Shown here piece after piece: positions 17,611 to 26,965 of a stretch of 64,000 nt of DNA. Both the position numbers and the translations under genes were made by a program. Origin of the DNA: Candidatus Sumerlaea chitinivorans (GTDB lineage: Bacteria; Sumerlaeota; Sumerlaeia; Sumerlaeales; Sumerlaeaceae); NCBI GenBank assembly GCA_003290465.1, contig CP030759.1, positions 1,116,001 to 1,180,000 of the forward strand, written 5' to 3'. The first letter of the stretch is position 1; each line of letters opens with the position of its first letter. The notes under the pieces are model-generated. The model ran no database searches. It had not been told where the DNA came from and saw only the letters and a program-made list of their open reading frames with translations.

Positions 17611-18945
17611 ATGAGCATTGAACCACAAAAAGCCGAAACTTGGCTCCTTGAGAATGTCGTAACGGTGGACTTCCCAACACTGTCCGTTTCCAACGCCTCG
17701 GTGCGGATTGAGAACGGCGTGATTGCAGAAGTCGCAAATGCTGGAGGCCATGAGGATGTCCCCCGGTCTCAACGTGTGAATTGCCACGGCATGTTATTGC
17801 TGCCGGCATTGGTGGTAGGTCACACGCACCTTTACTCAGCTCTTGCCCCCGGCATGCCGCCTGCCAAACGGCAACCGGAAAACTTTGTGCAGATCCTCGA
17901 GGAAATTTGGTGGAAGCTTGATCGAGCTCTGGATGACGAGGGTGTGTACTACAGTGCTCTTGTTGGGGCCATACGGGCCGCGCAATGCGGCGTGGGAACG
18001 CTTGTTGACCACCATGCGTCTCCCAACGCAATTGCTGGCTCGCTGGATCTTGTGCGCAACGCACTAGCGCGAGTTGGGCTGAGGGGGGTGCTTTGTTACG
18101 AAGTGACCGATCGCAATGGGAAGGACGGGGCGCGAGCCGGACTGGAGGAAAATGCTCGATTCATCCGCAACTGCCCCCAGGATGGGAGGTTTTCGGGGCT
18201 CGTCGGCGCACACGCCTCCTTCACGCTGAGCGATGAGACCCTCGGTGCATTAGCTGATTTGGCGGATGAAACGCGACGTGGGGTTCATATCCACTGCGCA
18301 GAAGCAAACTCGGACAACGAGGACTCTTTGCGGCGGTGTGGTAAGCGAGTTCTCGGCCGTTTGATGGAAGCACGAATCGTACGGCCTGGGACCGTTTTGG
18401 GACATTGTACCCATCTCATGCCAGAAGAGGTCGAAGTGGCGTACGACCATGGCTGCTGGATCGCTCACAATTGTCGTTCGAACATGAACAATGCTGTGGG
18501 CTACGCACCGATCGAATCGCTGGCACGTGGTCGCCTTGCGTTAGGCACGGATGGGATTGACCACGATCTGTTCGCTGAGTCGCGAACGGCGTTTTTCCGA
18601 ATGCGTGAAGCTAGAGCGCGGTTACCTTTCCACGCCCCCCTTCACTGGCTTACGGGGGCTTCGCAACTTGCCTCAGAAAACTTAGGAATCCCGCTGGGGC
18701 GCGTGGCAAAAGGTTATCCGGCAGATCTACTTCTTCTCGACTACGTGCCTGCTACGCCGCTTACGTCATCGAATTTCGCCGGACACTGGTTTTTTGCGAT
18801 CAACGCTCAGCACGTGCATTCGCTAATGGTCGGGGGAAAATGGATCTTACGCAATCGCGAATTGTCGGATACTACTCTGCAAGAGGAACTCGAGCGAGCG
18901 CGCATAGTGGCCCAACGCATGTGGCAAAGATTCGAGACTCTGTAA
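17611..18945 (+). CDS. ssnA: SsnA-type metal-dependent aminohydrolase (amidohydrolase superfamily)
   Basis: The protein is a cyclic amidohydrolase of the TRZ/ATZ-deaminase group, closest in pattern to the putative aminohydrolase SsnA. The first metal motif is in ALVVGHTHLYSALAPGMP (His71 and His73 with this start). Further landmarks are CYEVTDRNGKDG, GAHASFTLSDETL, VHIHCAEAN, GHCTHL, NCRSNMNNAVGYAP and the metal Asp in ALGTDGID. I prefer ATG 17611, which follows a purine-rich GAGGATTTGGGGAAG, over the in-frame GTG at 17584. Members deaminate purine- or triazine-like rings. Standing divergent from mqnE, it could be an aminodeoxyfutalosine deaminase; this is inference from position. Confidence 0.82.
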   Translation: MSIEPQKAETWLLENVVTVDFPTLSVSNASVRIENGVIAEVANAGGHEDVPRSQRVNCHGMLLLPALVVGHTHLYSALAPGMPPAKRQPENFVQILEEIWWKLDRALDDEGVYYSALVGAIRAAQCGVGTLVDHHASPNAIAGSLDLVRNALARVGLRGVLCYEVTDRNGKDGARAGLEENARFIRNCPQDGRFSGLVGAHASFTLSDETLGALADLADETRRGVHIHCAEANSDNEDSLRRCGKRVLGRLMEARIVRPGTVLGHCTHLMPEEVEVAYDHGCWIAHNCRSNMNNAVGYAPIESLARGRLALGTDGIDHDLFAESRTAFFRMREARARLPFHAPLHWLTGASQLASENLGIPLGRVAKGYPADLLLLDYVPATPLTSSNFAGHWFFAINAQHVHSLMVGGKWILRNRELSDTTLQEELERARIVAQRMWQRFETL

Positions 18946-19052
18946 TCTCTTGCATCGTCCCCACTGCTTGATTTTCTGATTGCGGTGCTAAAACGTTTTT
19001 TTAATTTGGAATTGAAATCATTGCCCCAGAGGAGCCTCGGGACTGACGCCTT

Positions 19053-19742
19053 ATGAACGAATGGTCACCTCCAACACCTGAGCCGGAAACTTATCGGTGC
19101 CCGAAGTGCGGATTTGCTTCCACAAATCCGGAAATCTGTGATGCTTGCGGCGCCGTCTTTGCAAAGGTCAGGGAGCGAGATGCAGCCCAAGAAACGTATG
19201 CTCCTTCATCCAGTTACACAGCCTATGAGGATCTGGGAGCAGGCGGCAGTATCTTCAGTGCGTTTTGGTTTAAGTTTCTGATTTTCCTACTTGTGATCGG
19301 TGGAGCAGCCTACCTCACGACGCAGGCTTTCGTACAAACTGCCTCTTCCCCAAACTTAAATACCCTGATTACGAAGCATCGCACGCTGATTACCAAAGCT
19401 CGCAGGGTGATTGCCCAAGAACTCGAAGCCAAAGAGTCGCTGGCTGAGCACAAGAACCTTTATAACGCAACTCTCGACTTAGCAGTTGTACTTCAGAAGC
19501 TCCCCCCTGCTCGAGGCGAAGAAGAAGCGGCGCGGCGCGAAGCTCTCATGGAGGCAAATGCTACTTTGATCGACCTTTTGCAAATGTCCCCACAAGAGTT
19601 TGAGCAGCTGTTGCTCAAAAAACAGGGAGCCGACCCATTTCTCGAGGCAGAAAAGAAACTTCAGTTCGCGGAGAATCCCTCGCTCGAAACGAAAGATGCG
19701 GATGACCGTGACGGTCGCACGAGGCCGCCACAAAAACGATAA
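19053..19742 (+). CDS. Zinc-ribbon protein with one membrane segment
   Basis: The 229-residue product starts with a four-cysteine zinc ribbon (YRCPKCGFASTNPEICDACG, residues about 11-30) and a short acidic linker. A single transmembrane helix follows (FKFLIFLLVIGGAAYLTTQA, about residues 74-93). After it comes a helical domain of about 130 residues with many Glu, Leu and Ala, probably coiled-coil, and a charged C-terminus. The order zinc ribbon-TM-helical domain predicts a cytoplasmic N-terminus and an exported remainder. No enzyme motif is seen. It follows the aminohydrolase by 107 bp on the same strand. Function unknown. Confidence 0.7.
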   Translation: MNEWSPPTPEPETYRCPKCGFASTNPEICDACGAVFAKVRERDAAQETYAPSSSYTAYEDLGAGGSIFSAFWFKFLIFLLVIGGAAYLTTQAFVQTASSPNLNTLITKHRTLITKARRVIAQELEAKESLAEHKNLYNATLDLAVVLQKLPPARGEEEAARREALMEANATLIDLLQMSPQEFEQLLLKKQGADPFLEAEKKLQFAENPSLETKDADDRDGRTRPPQKR

Positions 19743-19939
19743 ACTTGGGAACTCGTGCCCCTCTCGTGAGAAACTGACAGGTAGCGTGCGGTCAGCTTAT
19801 CGTGTGTGAACGCCGCACACGTCCTTGGGCCCGCCCCCCGGAAGCAATTGCCAACTGAGGAGGCACCTTTTTATGCGGCACCAATTCGTCAAACGGTGGC
19901 TCATACCAGTCGCATGGTTCCAGCGTGTGAACATCTCCC

Positions 19940-20686
19940 TCAGATGCTCGGGGAACCGCCGCATGATGAGTCACGTGCATTCAAAGATTGGACGAAAAAG
20001 CGTTCGAGTTTTTGAGCGAGGAACTCGGCGACTGGCCAGTCTTCATGGGTTGTGACCTTGAGGTTCCAGCGGCTTCCAACAACAATTTGGGGATGAATGC
20101 CCATGGCCTCAACTGCAGCAGCATCATCGGTGACTGTGCACTTTTGCTCTCGGGCATGAGCTAATGCAGCGGCCAAAAGATCGCGCCGGAATATTTGCGG
20201 CGTTTGCGCGGCCCATAGAGAGGTTCGGTCCACAGTCGCCTCAACTGCTTCCCCGGTTACTCTCTTGAGTGTATCGGTAACCGGGACAGCAAAGAGCGCA
20301 GCACCCGTAGCAAACGCGGCCTGCAGAAGTTCATCGAAATTCTGTGGCGGGAAGGGGCGCGCGGCATCGTGAATCCCTACCAACGGGCAGTCACTGCTGA
20401 GCGCATGGACCCCGATTTCTACAGAATCCTGGCGGAGCTCTCCGCCGCGAACGCATGACCGAACTTTGCTCAGTCGCAGTTGAGCCGTTTCTTCGGCTAC
20501 GCGCCGCTCATATCCCGCTGGTACGACCACAACAATTTCACGTACTGCTGGGAGCGCCTGAAAGTAGTGAAGAGACCACAAATATAGCGGCATTCCACAA
20601 AGGGGGAGAAATTGCTTTGGGATCACAGAACCCATTCTTTGGCCTTGTCCAGCGGCCACAAGGACAATTCCACACTCAACGTTCAT
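19940..20686 (-). CDS. ispD: 2-C-methyl-D-erythritol 4-phosphate cytidylyltransferase
   Basis: IspD transfers CMP from CTP to MEP in the non-mevalonate isoprenoid pathway. The nucleotide-binding signature GIVLVAAGQGQRMGSVIPKQ is at the N-terminus. Later motifs are VGIHDAARPFPPQNF, AVPVTDTLKRV, LWAAQTPQIFRRDLL, DDAAAVEAMG and GSRWNLKVTTHEDW. The length of 248 is slightly above the usual about 230, because of a tail after the VTTHEDWPVAEFLAQ segment. Its start overlaps the end of the glycosyltransferase gene by 11 bp, so the two are co-translated. No ispF is adjacent. Confidence 0.94.
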   Translation of the reverse strand: MNVECGIVLVAAGQGQRMGSVIPKQFLPLCGMPLYLWSLHYFQALPAVREIVVVVPAGYERRVAEETAQLRLSKVRSCVRGGELRQDSVEIGVHALSSDCPLVGIHDAARPFPPQNFDELLQAAFATGAALFAVPVTDTLKRVTGEAVEATVDRTSLWAAQTPQIFRRDLLAAALAHAREQKCTVTDDAAAVEAMGIHPQIVVGSRWNLKVTTHEDWPVAEFLAQKLERFFVQSLNARDSSCGGSPSI

Positions 20687-21791
20687 GGTGCTTAGTTCGA
20701 ATGACTCGTTCGAAGACTTTCAACAACTTCTCGGCCGCTGATCTCCATGTGTACTCCGCTGCCCGCCGACGTCCTGTTTCTCTGAGCTCTTTCAAACGCG
20801 CTTGGTCGCGCATCAGCTCAGCTAATCGAGCCGCGACGCGTTCGGCACCTTCCTCAAGTTCAAACAAAAAGGCAGCCGATCCAGCCACCTCGGGGATTGC
20901 CCCTCGCTTCGCGGCAGCGACCGGACAACCACTCGCCATCGCCTCCAACACTGGAACCCCAAAGCCCTCATCCACGGACGGAAACAAAAACAAGTCAGCC
21001 CTTCGATAAAAGTTGGCTAACTTCTCGAGAGGCTGAGGCGGCACACCAATCACGTTTTTTGGAAGATGGTCACAATTGCCAACTACAACGTAGGAGTAGG
21101 GCATCCCATGCTGCGTACGCAGGCACTCAACGACAGCTGCACCAAAGTTGAGGTTTTTGCGTGGGCTTCCGGCCCCAACGCTGAGTATGTAACGCTCGGG
21201 CAGATTTCCAACCATCTCTTCCCCAGCATTATGATCGAAAAATTCCGGTGCCACGCCGTTTGGAACAACTTCGATTGTCTTCTCCGTGGGATGCATCAAC
21301 GATCGGAGTTTTGCAGCGACGTATGAGCTGTCCGCGAGAACCGCATCTGCCCACCGACAAGATCTGCGGATTACCTGACGCAAATAGGCCGCAAACAATG
21401 GCGGATACTCTCGCGGAAGCGTGAATACCGTGAGGTCATGAATTGTGACCACACGGCCAAATGACTGCAGCCCCCACGGAATCAGGAAAGCAGGTCCCCA
21501 AACAAGATCCGCTCGGATGCGTCCTGCAAAACGGGGCAACACAAGATGTTCCCACAAATCGCCAGTCGGGTGGGCTTCATAGTCCACACGCGAGTGATGG
21601 ATCTGTAGGTTTGGAGCGCTCGCCTTTCCCCACAATTCTGGGTAGAGGGTGAGTACATGGAACTCCCACCCCTCGGCCAGCCGCGCAGCTTCCCTCGTAA
21701 GCGCAAGCGTATAGTGCCCCACCCCCGTCATGCCAGGGCGGACAGTCCGACCATCCACGAGAATTTGGATCTTTCGGCCCATCCCTTCCAA
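20676..21791 (-). CDS. Glycosyltransferase family 4 (GT-B fold)
   Basis: The protein carries the GT4 pattern. An N-terminal Rossmann half has GMTGVGHYTLALTREAARL and VVTIHDLTVFTLPREYPP. A linker ADAVLADSSYVAAKL precedes the sugar-nucleotide domain, which has RYILSVGAGSPRKNLNF and ADLFLFPSVDEGFGVPVLEA. The EX7E-type motif falls in EGFGVPVLEAMASG. These enzymes transfer a sugar from a nucleotide donor to a cell-envelope or storage glycan; the substrate is not predictable here. The frame opens with TTG at 21791 and an ATG occurs at 21782; the true start is uncertain. It is followed by ispD with an 11-bp overlap. Confidence 0.86.
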   Translation of the reverse strand: MEGMGRKIQILVDGRTVRPGMTGVGHYTLALTREAARLAEGWEFHVLTLYPELWGKASAPNLQIHHSRVDYEAHPTGDLWEHLVLPRFAGRIRADLVWGPAFLIPWGLQSFGRVVTIHDLTVFTLPREYPPLFAAYLRQVIRRSCRWADAVLADSSYVAAKLRSLMHPTEKTIEVVPNGVAPEFFDHNAGEEMVGNLPERYILSVGAGSPRKNLNFGAAVVECLRTQHGMPYSYVVVGNCDHLPKNVIGVPPQPLEKLANFYRRADLFLFPSVDEGFGVPVLEAMASGCPVAAAKRGAIPEVAGSAAFLFELEEGAERVAARLAELMRDQARLKELRETGRRRAAEYTWRSAAEKLLKVFERVIRTKHHER

Positions 21792-21989
21792 GATCGTGAA
21801 GGATATCGCCGGCGCAACGAAAGATTTTTAACCCACCCAAGAATTGGTAAGAGCGCGTCGCTGGGGTCGCCACACACCTTTAGAGCGGGCCGGCCGCTCA
21901 TCCAAGCGAAGGCCGCATGGATACTGCCCGGAAGACTTGTGCGTTACCTCGCTTGCTAAGGGGAGCCGTGGTCTGTGCCCAACAAGCGG

Positions 21990-24836
21990 CTAATCATTTA
22001 CCCCAAGCAACTTGCTAAACTCAGCGAGTCCGCCCTCAATATCCTCGCCGAGATTAACGAGAACCGCGCGACGTCCATGGGCCTCAAGCGCACGAAAATC
22101 GCCCAGAGCTTGGGCTCGACTTAGCACGCTAAACGAATAGGCCTCTCCAGGAATCTCCACATCCTTGAACGCATTGGCAATGAACACGAAGTAGATACCT
22201 GTGTTGGGTCCGCCCTTGTGCAATTGCCCAGTGCTATGCAGATAGCGCGGACCATACCCCAAAGTCGTTGCCGCATGAGTAGAATCCCGAAGGGCAAAGC
22301 GAAGCGCCTGCAGTCGCGATTCTACACGTTTCGTGGGATGCAAGAAGGCCAGCAAAGCAAGATAGTCGCCCTCTTCGGCTGATAGCGCAAGCGCGCGGAG
22401 GGCATCCTTGGGGCGACTAATTCTCTCCCCCACAATCTTACGCGCTGCCCCCGTGAAGCTCAGCGTTAGGCGATTCGTTTTGTAATGCGGCTGAGGATAA
22501 GCCAGTCGCCCGCTCTTACAATAAGACTCCAAGAGCTCGCTCGTATTGCGCTTACTCTCGGTAACGTTCGGCTCGTCAAAGGGATTGATTCCCAGAAGGG
22601 AACCACAAATCGCCGTGGCGATCTCCCACCGCAAAAACTCAATGCCAAGATCATAAAGATCATTGAGCTGAATGCGCACGACGGGATGGCCTTGCTTTTC
22701 GAGAGCACTTACCCGAGCTTCTTCCTTGTCTCCCCGGAGCGCAATACTCACGAAACAGCGATCTGCTTGGTACATTGAGACCGAGGCAAGCCGCTCGCCG
22801 ATCACAGGCAGAATCCCTTTGCCACACTTCCCCGTGCTTTCGGCTACAAGCTGTTCAATCCAGTCTCCGAGCGAGGCCAATTTAGGCGATAACACCAACG
22901 TCATCTTGTCGCGCTTGGCCTTTGCCGCTTCACCCAAAATGATGCCCAAGCGCACGCCTGAGTCGAGCTGTGCCGACACCAAGTTTCCAGCGCCCCGCGA
23001 AAACGCGAGCACCCGGTCCAGTAGAAGCCCCAGATCCATGCCAATCAGAGCCATCGGGACTAATCCGAATAACGAGAGCGCACTAAATCGGCCTCCAATA
23101 TCCGATGGATTGATGAACACACGCCGGAACTTTTCTCGCCGAGCCAACTCAACCAAAGGTGTCCCTTCGTCAGTAATCGCGACAAAATGGTTTCCGGCAT
23201 TTGAGACCCCCAGTTTCTCGAGCTCTGCACGGAAATACTTGTAGAAAACGTTTGTCTCGATTGTCGTTCCTGACTTGCTTGCTGCGATAAAGAGTGTGTG
23301 GGGCAGAGAAACTGCGGCACGAACAGCCTGAACAGCGGCAGGGTCAGTGTTGTCGAGAATTCGCAGATCCGGATAATCTTTAGCAGCTCCAAACGTCTTC
23401 GCACAGACCTCTGGACACAGGCTACTCCCCCCCATGCCTAACAGCACCACATGGCGGAATCCATCGCGCCGTACCTGCGCGGCAAAGTGCGTGAGGTCCT
23501 TGACCATTGGACGCATTTTGGCCGCGACATCCAACCATCCCAGCCGGTTGGCAATTGCACGGGCAACCTTTTCATCCTGCGTCCACAAGGAGGTGTCCTT
23601 GCCCCACAAGCGAGGGATATAGAGTGCTTCCGTTGCAGCTTGGGAACTTTCCTGAACCGTTCGGGCATTCGGTAACGTTTCCACCTGAATGCGCGTCACG
23701 CCGAGCGCCTTCTGGCGCTTGGCCTCTATCGCGGCGAGCAGCTTATCAAACGGCTGCAGAAATTTCGCGATCCCTTCTTCCTGAAGCTGGGCACCGACCG
23801 CATCCAACGAGATTCCAACTTGCTCGAGCCCCACAGCTACAGACTTCGCCCATTCAACGTCCGCCTCTACAGCGTCCTCAACGACGATCCCGTGGTCCAA
23901 CCATGCGTGTAGGGTGACGAGCGGCATCGTATTGACGGTGTGTCGCCCCACAAGTGGCCCCACGTACTTGGTGTCTGGGTAAAGAGGATTCTTCGTGCTC
24001 GTACTGGCCCACAAGGGGCGCTGAAGATTCGCGCCTGCCTGAGACAGCTTTCTGAAACGCGCGGAACCAAAAACCGACTTAAATTCCTGATAGGCGAGCT
24101 TGGCTGCGGCAACAGCTGCGGTTCCGAGCCACTTTTCAGCTTTCACCGGCGAGAACTCCGGCAGGTTCGTAAGACGACTCGCAAGCAGCCGATCCACAAG
24201 GGTATCAATCCGGCTTACAAAGAAGCTTGCCACAGAGTGCACGGTATCCAGCGGCTGTTTCGAGGCGCGACGTGCCTCAAGGCCCTCAAGATATGCTTCC
24301 ATGACATCGCGATAGTTCGGAATCGAGAACAGCAACGTCACATTAACATTGATTCCCTCAGCGATCAGTTCAGCGATGGCTTGGAGGCCGGCTTTCGTCG
24401 CTGGGACTTTGATCATCAAGTTCGGCCGACCAACAGCTTGCCAAAGCCTTTTCGCTTCCGCCACGGTTCCAGCCGCGTCATGCGCCAAGTACGGCGACAC
24501 CTCAAGTGAGACGTAGCCATCGGCACGTTTGGTCTTCTTGTATAGCGGCAACAGGAGATCTGCAGCGCGTCGCACGTCCTCGACCGCAAGCCGTTCATAG
24601 ATCTCAAGGGCTGTCAGCCCCCGTTTTGCCAGCTGGTCAATTTGCGAGTCGTAAATGCTACTGCCGGTGATGGCTTTGTGAAAGATGTCGGGATTCGAAG
24701 TGACCCCGCGAACACCTAACGCCACCAAACGCCGGAGCTCGCCTTTCGCGATCATGTCCCGGCTAATGGTGTCGAGCCAAACACTCTGGCCAACGCCTGC
24801 AAGTTGTTCGATTGGGTTTTTCGTGCGCTTACTCAT
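21990..24836 (-). CDS. tal-pgi: Bifunctional transaldolase / glucose-6-phosphate isomerase
   Basis: The 948-residue protein fuses two sugar-phosphate enzymes. Residues 1 to about 370 are a transaldolase: SVWLDTISRDMI, GVTSNPDIFHKAI, and the Schiff-base lysine at about 143 in MIKVPATKAG. From about residue 400 to 900 it is a phosphoglucose isomerase: VVLLGMGGSSLCPEV, FIAASKSGTTIETNVFYKYF, IGGRFSALSLFG, ESTGKCGKGILPV and a C-terminal GPRYLHSTGQLHKGGPNTG. It links the non-oxidative pentose phosphate branch to glycolysis. Its ATG overlaps the transketolase stop (ATGA), giving a two-gene operon in which three steps of carbon rearrangement are made together. Confidence 0.95.
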   Translation of the reverse strand: MSKRTKNPIEQLAGVGQSVWLDTISRDMIAKGELRRLVALGVRGVTSNPDIFHKAITGSSIYDSQIDQLAKRGLTALEIYERLAVEDVRRAADLLLPLYKKTKRADGYVSLEVSPYLAHDAAGTVAEAKRLWQAVGRPNLMIKVPATKAGLQAIAELIAEGINVNVTLLFSIPNYRDVMEAYLEGLEARRASKQPLDTVHSVASFFVSRIDTLVDRLLASRLTNLPEFSPVKAEKWLGTAAVAAAKLAYQEFKSVFGSARFRKLSQAGANLQRPLWASTSTKNPLYPDTKYVGPLVGRHTVNTMPLVTLHAWLDHGIVVEDAVEADVEWAKSVAVGLEQVGISLDAVGAQLQEEGIAKFLQPFDKLLAAIEAKRQKALGVTRIQVETLPNARTVQESSQAATEALYIPRLWGKDTSLWTQDEKVARAIANRLGWLDVAAKMRPMVKDLTHFAAQVRRDGFRHVVLLGMGGSSLCPEVCAKTFGAAKDYPDLRILDNTDPAAVQAVRAAVSLPHTLFIAASKSGTTIETNVFYKYFRAELEKLGVSNAGNHFVAITDEGTPLVELARREKFRRVFINPSDIGGRFSALSLFGLVPMALIGMDLGLLLDRVLAFSRGAGNLVSAQLDSGVRLGIILGEAAKAKRDKMTLVLSPKLASLGDWIEQLVAESTGKCGKGILPVIGERLASVSMYQADRCFVSIALRGDKEEARVSALEKQGHPVVRIQLNDLYDLGIEFLRWEIATAICGSLLGINPFDEPNVTESKRNTSELLESYCKSGRLAYPQPHYKTNRLTLSFTGAARKIVGERISRPKDALRALALSAEEGDYLALLAFLHPTKRVESRLQALRFALRDSTHAATTLGYGPRYLHSTGQLHKGGPNTGIYFVFIANAFKDVEIPGEAYSFSVLSRAQALGDFRALEAHGRRAVLVNLGEDIEGGLAEFSKLLGVND

Positions 24837-26686
24837 CCCTGCACCAGCTCCCTCACTCGCCGTTCGATTGCGGCCGCATCGATTCCATAGCGGGCCAACA
24901 GCTCTTCGGGCTTACCGGACCGCGGAAGCTCTCGAACTGCCAGACTGACGACCTTAATATCCGTGTCAGCAAGAGCAGCCATTACAGCCTCGCCGATTCC
25001 GCCTTCCGGATAGTGATCCTCAACCGTTAGGATAAGTTTCTTCGTTGCTTGAGCACACTCGAGGAGCGTTTCGCGATCCACGGGCTTTACCGTGAACAAG
25101 TCCACAATCCGTACGCTAATGCCGTCTTTCTGCAGAGCATCGGCAGCCTTCAAAGCCTCAAACAAAGTAACCCCACCCGTTACAATCGTGATCTGGTCTT
25201 GGGTGCTCTTGCGCACCAACTTTGCTTTGCCGATCTCGAATTTTTCGTCGTTCGCATAGATGACTGGCGTCTTCGGGCGGGAAGTTCGAATGTAGGCGAT
25301 ACCGTTGTATTCGGCTGCAAGAGCGACGGCGTTCTCCGTTGCCACGGCATCCGATGGGTAGAACACAACGGAATTGGGAATCGCTCGAAAGAGAGCTAAA
25401 TCTTCGAGGCCCATTTGCGACGGCCCGTCCTCGCCAATGCTAACACCCACGTGGGACCCGCAGAGATTGAGGTTGGATTGCGAGATACCGGCCATGCGCA
25501 CTTGATCGAAGCCGCGTGAGAGGAATACAGCAAACGAGCTCGCAAAGACAATTTTGCCGCGTGCAGCCAGCCCAGTCGCCATGCTAATCACGTTTTGTTC
25601 GGCGATGAATCCCTCGAAGAAACGATCGGGGTAAGCCTTCAAGAACTTTTCGGAGTAGGTTGAATTCTTGGTGTCACCATCAAGAACCACCACCCGGGAG
25701 TCAGCAGCGCCCAGCCGCACGAGCGCTTCGCCATAAGCCTCACGCGTTGCCACCATGTCACCGACACGGTAGGCAGGTTTCTCCATTGGTTTTTTCTCAA
25801 ACTTGGGTAGCTCGGCCACGATCGGCGAAGGGGGTGCGAGGTTCTCTCCGCCAACAATGCCACATTTCTCAATGTCAGCAATCGCTTGTTGTTCCTCTTC
25901 GCCTTTCTTGAATGGCTTACCGTGCCAACCGTCCTTGTCTTCGGCAAAGCTCACCCCTTTGCCCTTAAGAGTCTTCGCGATAATTGCGAAAGGCTTTTCA
26001 CTGGAGCTCTTGGCAAGCTCGAATGCGTTGAGCAGCTCACTGACGGAGTGCCCTTCCACCGTCACGGCATTCCAACCGAAGGCCTCGAAGCGAGCCTTAT
26101 AGACGTCCAGTCGGTGTTCGAGCATGGTCGCTTGGCTTTGACCCAGACGGTTCACGTCAACGATCGCGACCAGATTATCAAGCTTGTAGTAGCTCGCGAG
26201 TTCAGCAGCTTCCCACACAGCACCCTCAGCCACTTCCCCATCACCAAGCAAGACGTAGGTGCGATAGCCGGTCTTGTCCAGATACTTGGAGTTCAACGCT
26301 AAACCCACTCCCGCGCCTAATCCTTGGCCAAGGGAGCCCGTCGCCACATCAACGAAAGGAAGCCGCGGGGTTGGATGCCCCTCAAGGTCCGAGTCAATCC
26401 TGCGCAACGTTAGCAGCTTCTCCACCGGGAAAAGGCCTGCTTCAGCCCAAGCCGCATATAGAATTGGAGCGGCATGTCCTTTCGAGAGGACAAATCGATC
26501 GTTCAGCGGGTGCTGAGGATTTTTCGGATCGTAGCGCATGACGTGGAAAAACAAAGTGGCCACGATCTCAGCACATGACAAACAGGTGGTTGGGTGCCCC
26601 GATCCCGCAGCGGAAGTGGCCCGGATCGAGTGAATGCGGAGGACGTTCGCTTTCGCCTGCAAAGCGTTTACGAGTTCGGTATTCAT
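24833..26686 (-). CDS. tkt: Transketolase
   Basis: This thiamine-diphosphate enzyme moves two-carbon units between sugar phosphates in the pentose phosphate pathway. It is a single-chain form of 617 residues. The N-terminal part shows SGHPTTCLSCAEIVATLFF, RFVLSKGHAAPILYAAWAE and the ThDP motif region LLGDGEVAEGAVWEAAELAS. The pyrimidine-binding half shows GFIAEQNVISMATGLAARG and GVSIGEDGPSQMGLEDLALF. The C-terminal domain is present (LTVEDHYPEGGIGEAV). The His/Asp pattern at the active site looks intact. It is the first gene of the tkt/tal-pgi operon and is divergent from the microcompartment-type aldehyde dehydrogenase. Confidence 0.95.
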   Translation of the reverse strand: MNTELVNALQAKANVLRIHSIRATSAAGSGHPTTCLSCAEIVATLFFHVMRYDPKNPQHPLNDRFVLSKGHAAPILYAAWAEAGLFPVEKLLTLRRIDSDLEGHPTPRLPFVDVATGSLGQGLGAGVGLALNSKYLDKTGYRTYVLLGDGEVAEGAVWEAAELASYYKLDNLVAIVDVNRLGQSQATMLEHRLDVYKARFEAFGWNAVTVEGHSVSELLNAFELAKSSSEKPFAIIAKTLKGKGVSFAEDKDGWHGKPFKKGEEEQQAIADIEKCGIVGGENLAPPSPIVAELPKFEKKPMEKPAYRVGDMVATREAYGEALVRLGAADSRVVVLDGDTKNSTYSEKFLKAYPDRFFEGFIAEQNVISMATGLAARGKIVFASSFAVFLSRGFDQVRMAGISQSNLNLCGSHVGVSIGEDGPSQMGLEDLALFRAIPNSVVFYPSDAVATENAVALAAEYNGIAYIRTSRPKTPVIYANDEKFEIGKAKLVRKSTQDQITIVTGGVTLFEALKAADALQKDGISVRIVDLFTVKPVDRETLLECAQATKKLILTVEDHYPEGGIGEAVMAALADTDIKVVSLAVRELPRSGKPEELLARYGIDAAAIERRVRELVQG

Positions 26687-26965
26687 AGCAGTTTCAAATC
26701 CGTCAAGTTTGGACGGCTAAGGTCCAGAAAAAAAGAATATCTTTTCTAACTCGCAAAAAGTGTGACATCCGCGTAGGGTGCGGGTCGCGGTCGCGGGTCG
26801 CGAGGCCAGCACTTGTGCGCAACCACGCAGTCATCAGCGCAAACGTGAGCTAGTGATTTTCATTGATTCTCTTGCTGGCATTTTCACACGATTCTCCGTT
26901 CGTGACACAAGCTTAGTAGCAATCAAGGTATAGACCCTCATCAATCGCAAATACGGTGAGAACCA

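Noticed and set aside
19873-20055. Plus-strand open frame after a GAGGAGG sequence, antisense to the end of ispD
   Set aside because: The Shine-Dalgarno-like sequence is good, but most of the frame is the reverse complement of ispD coding sequence and the product is Arg-rich with no recognisable domain.
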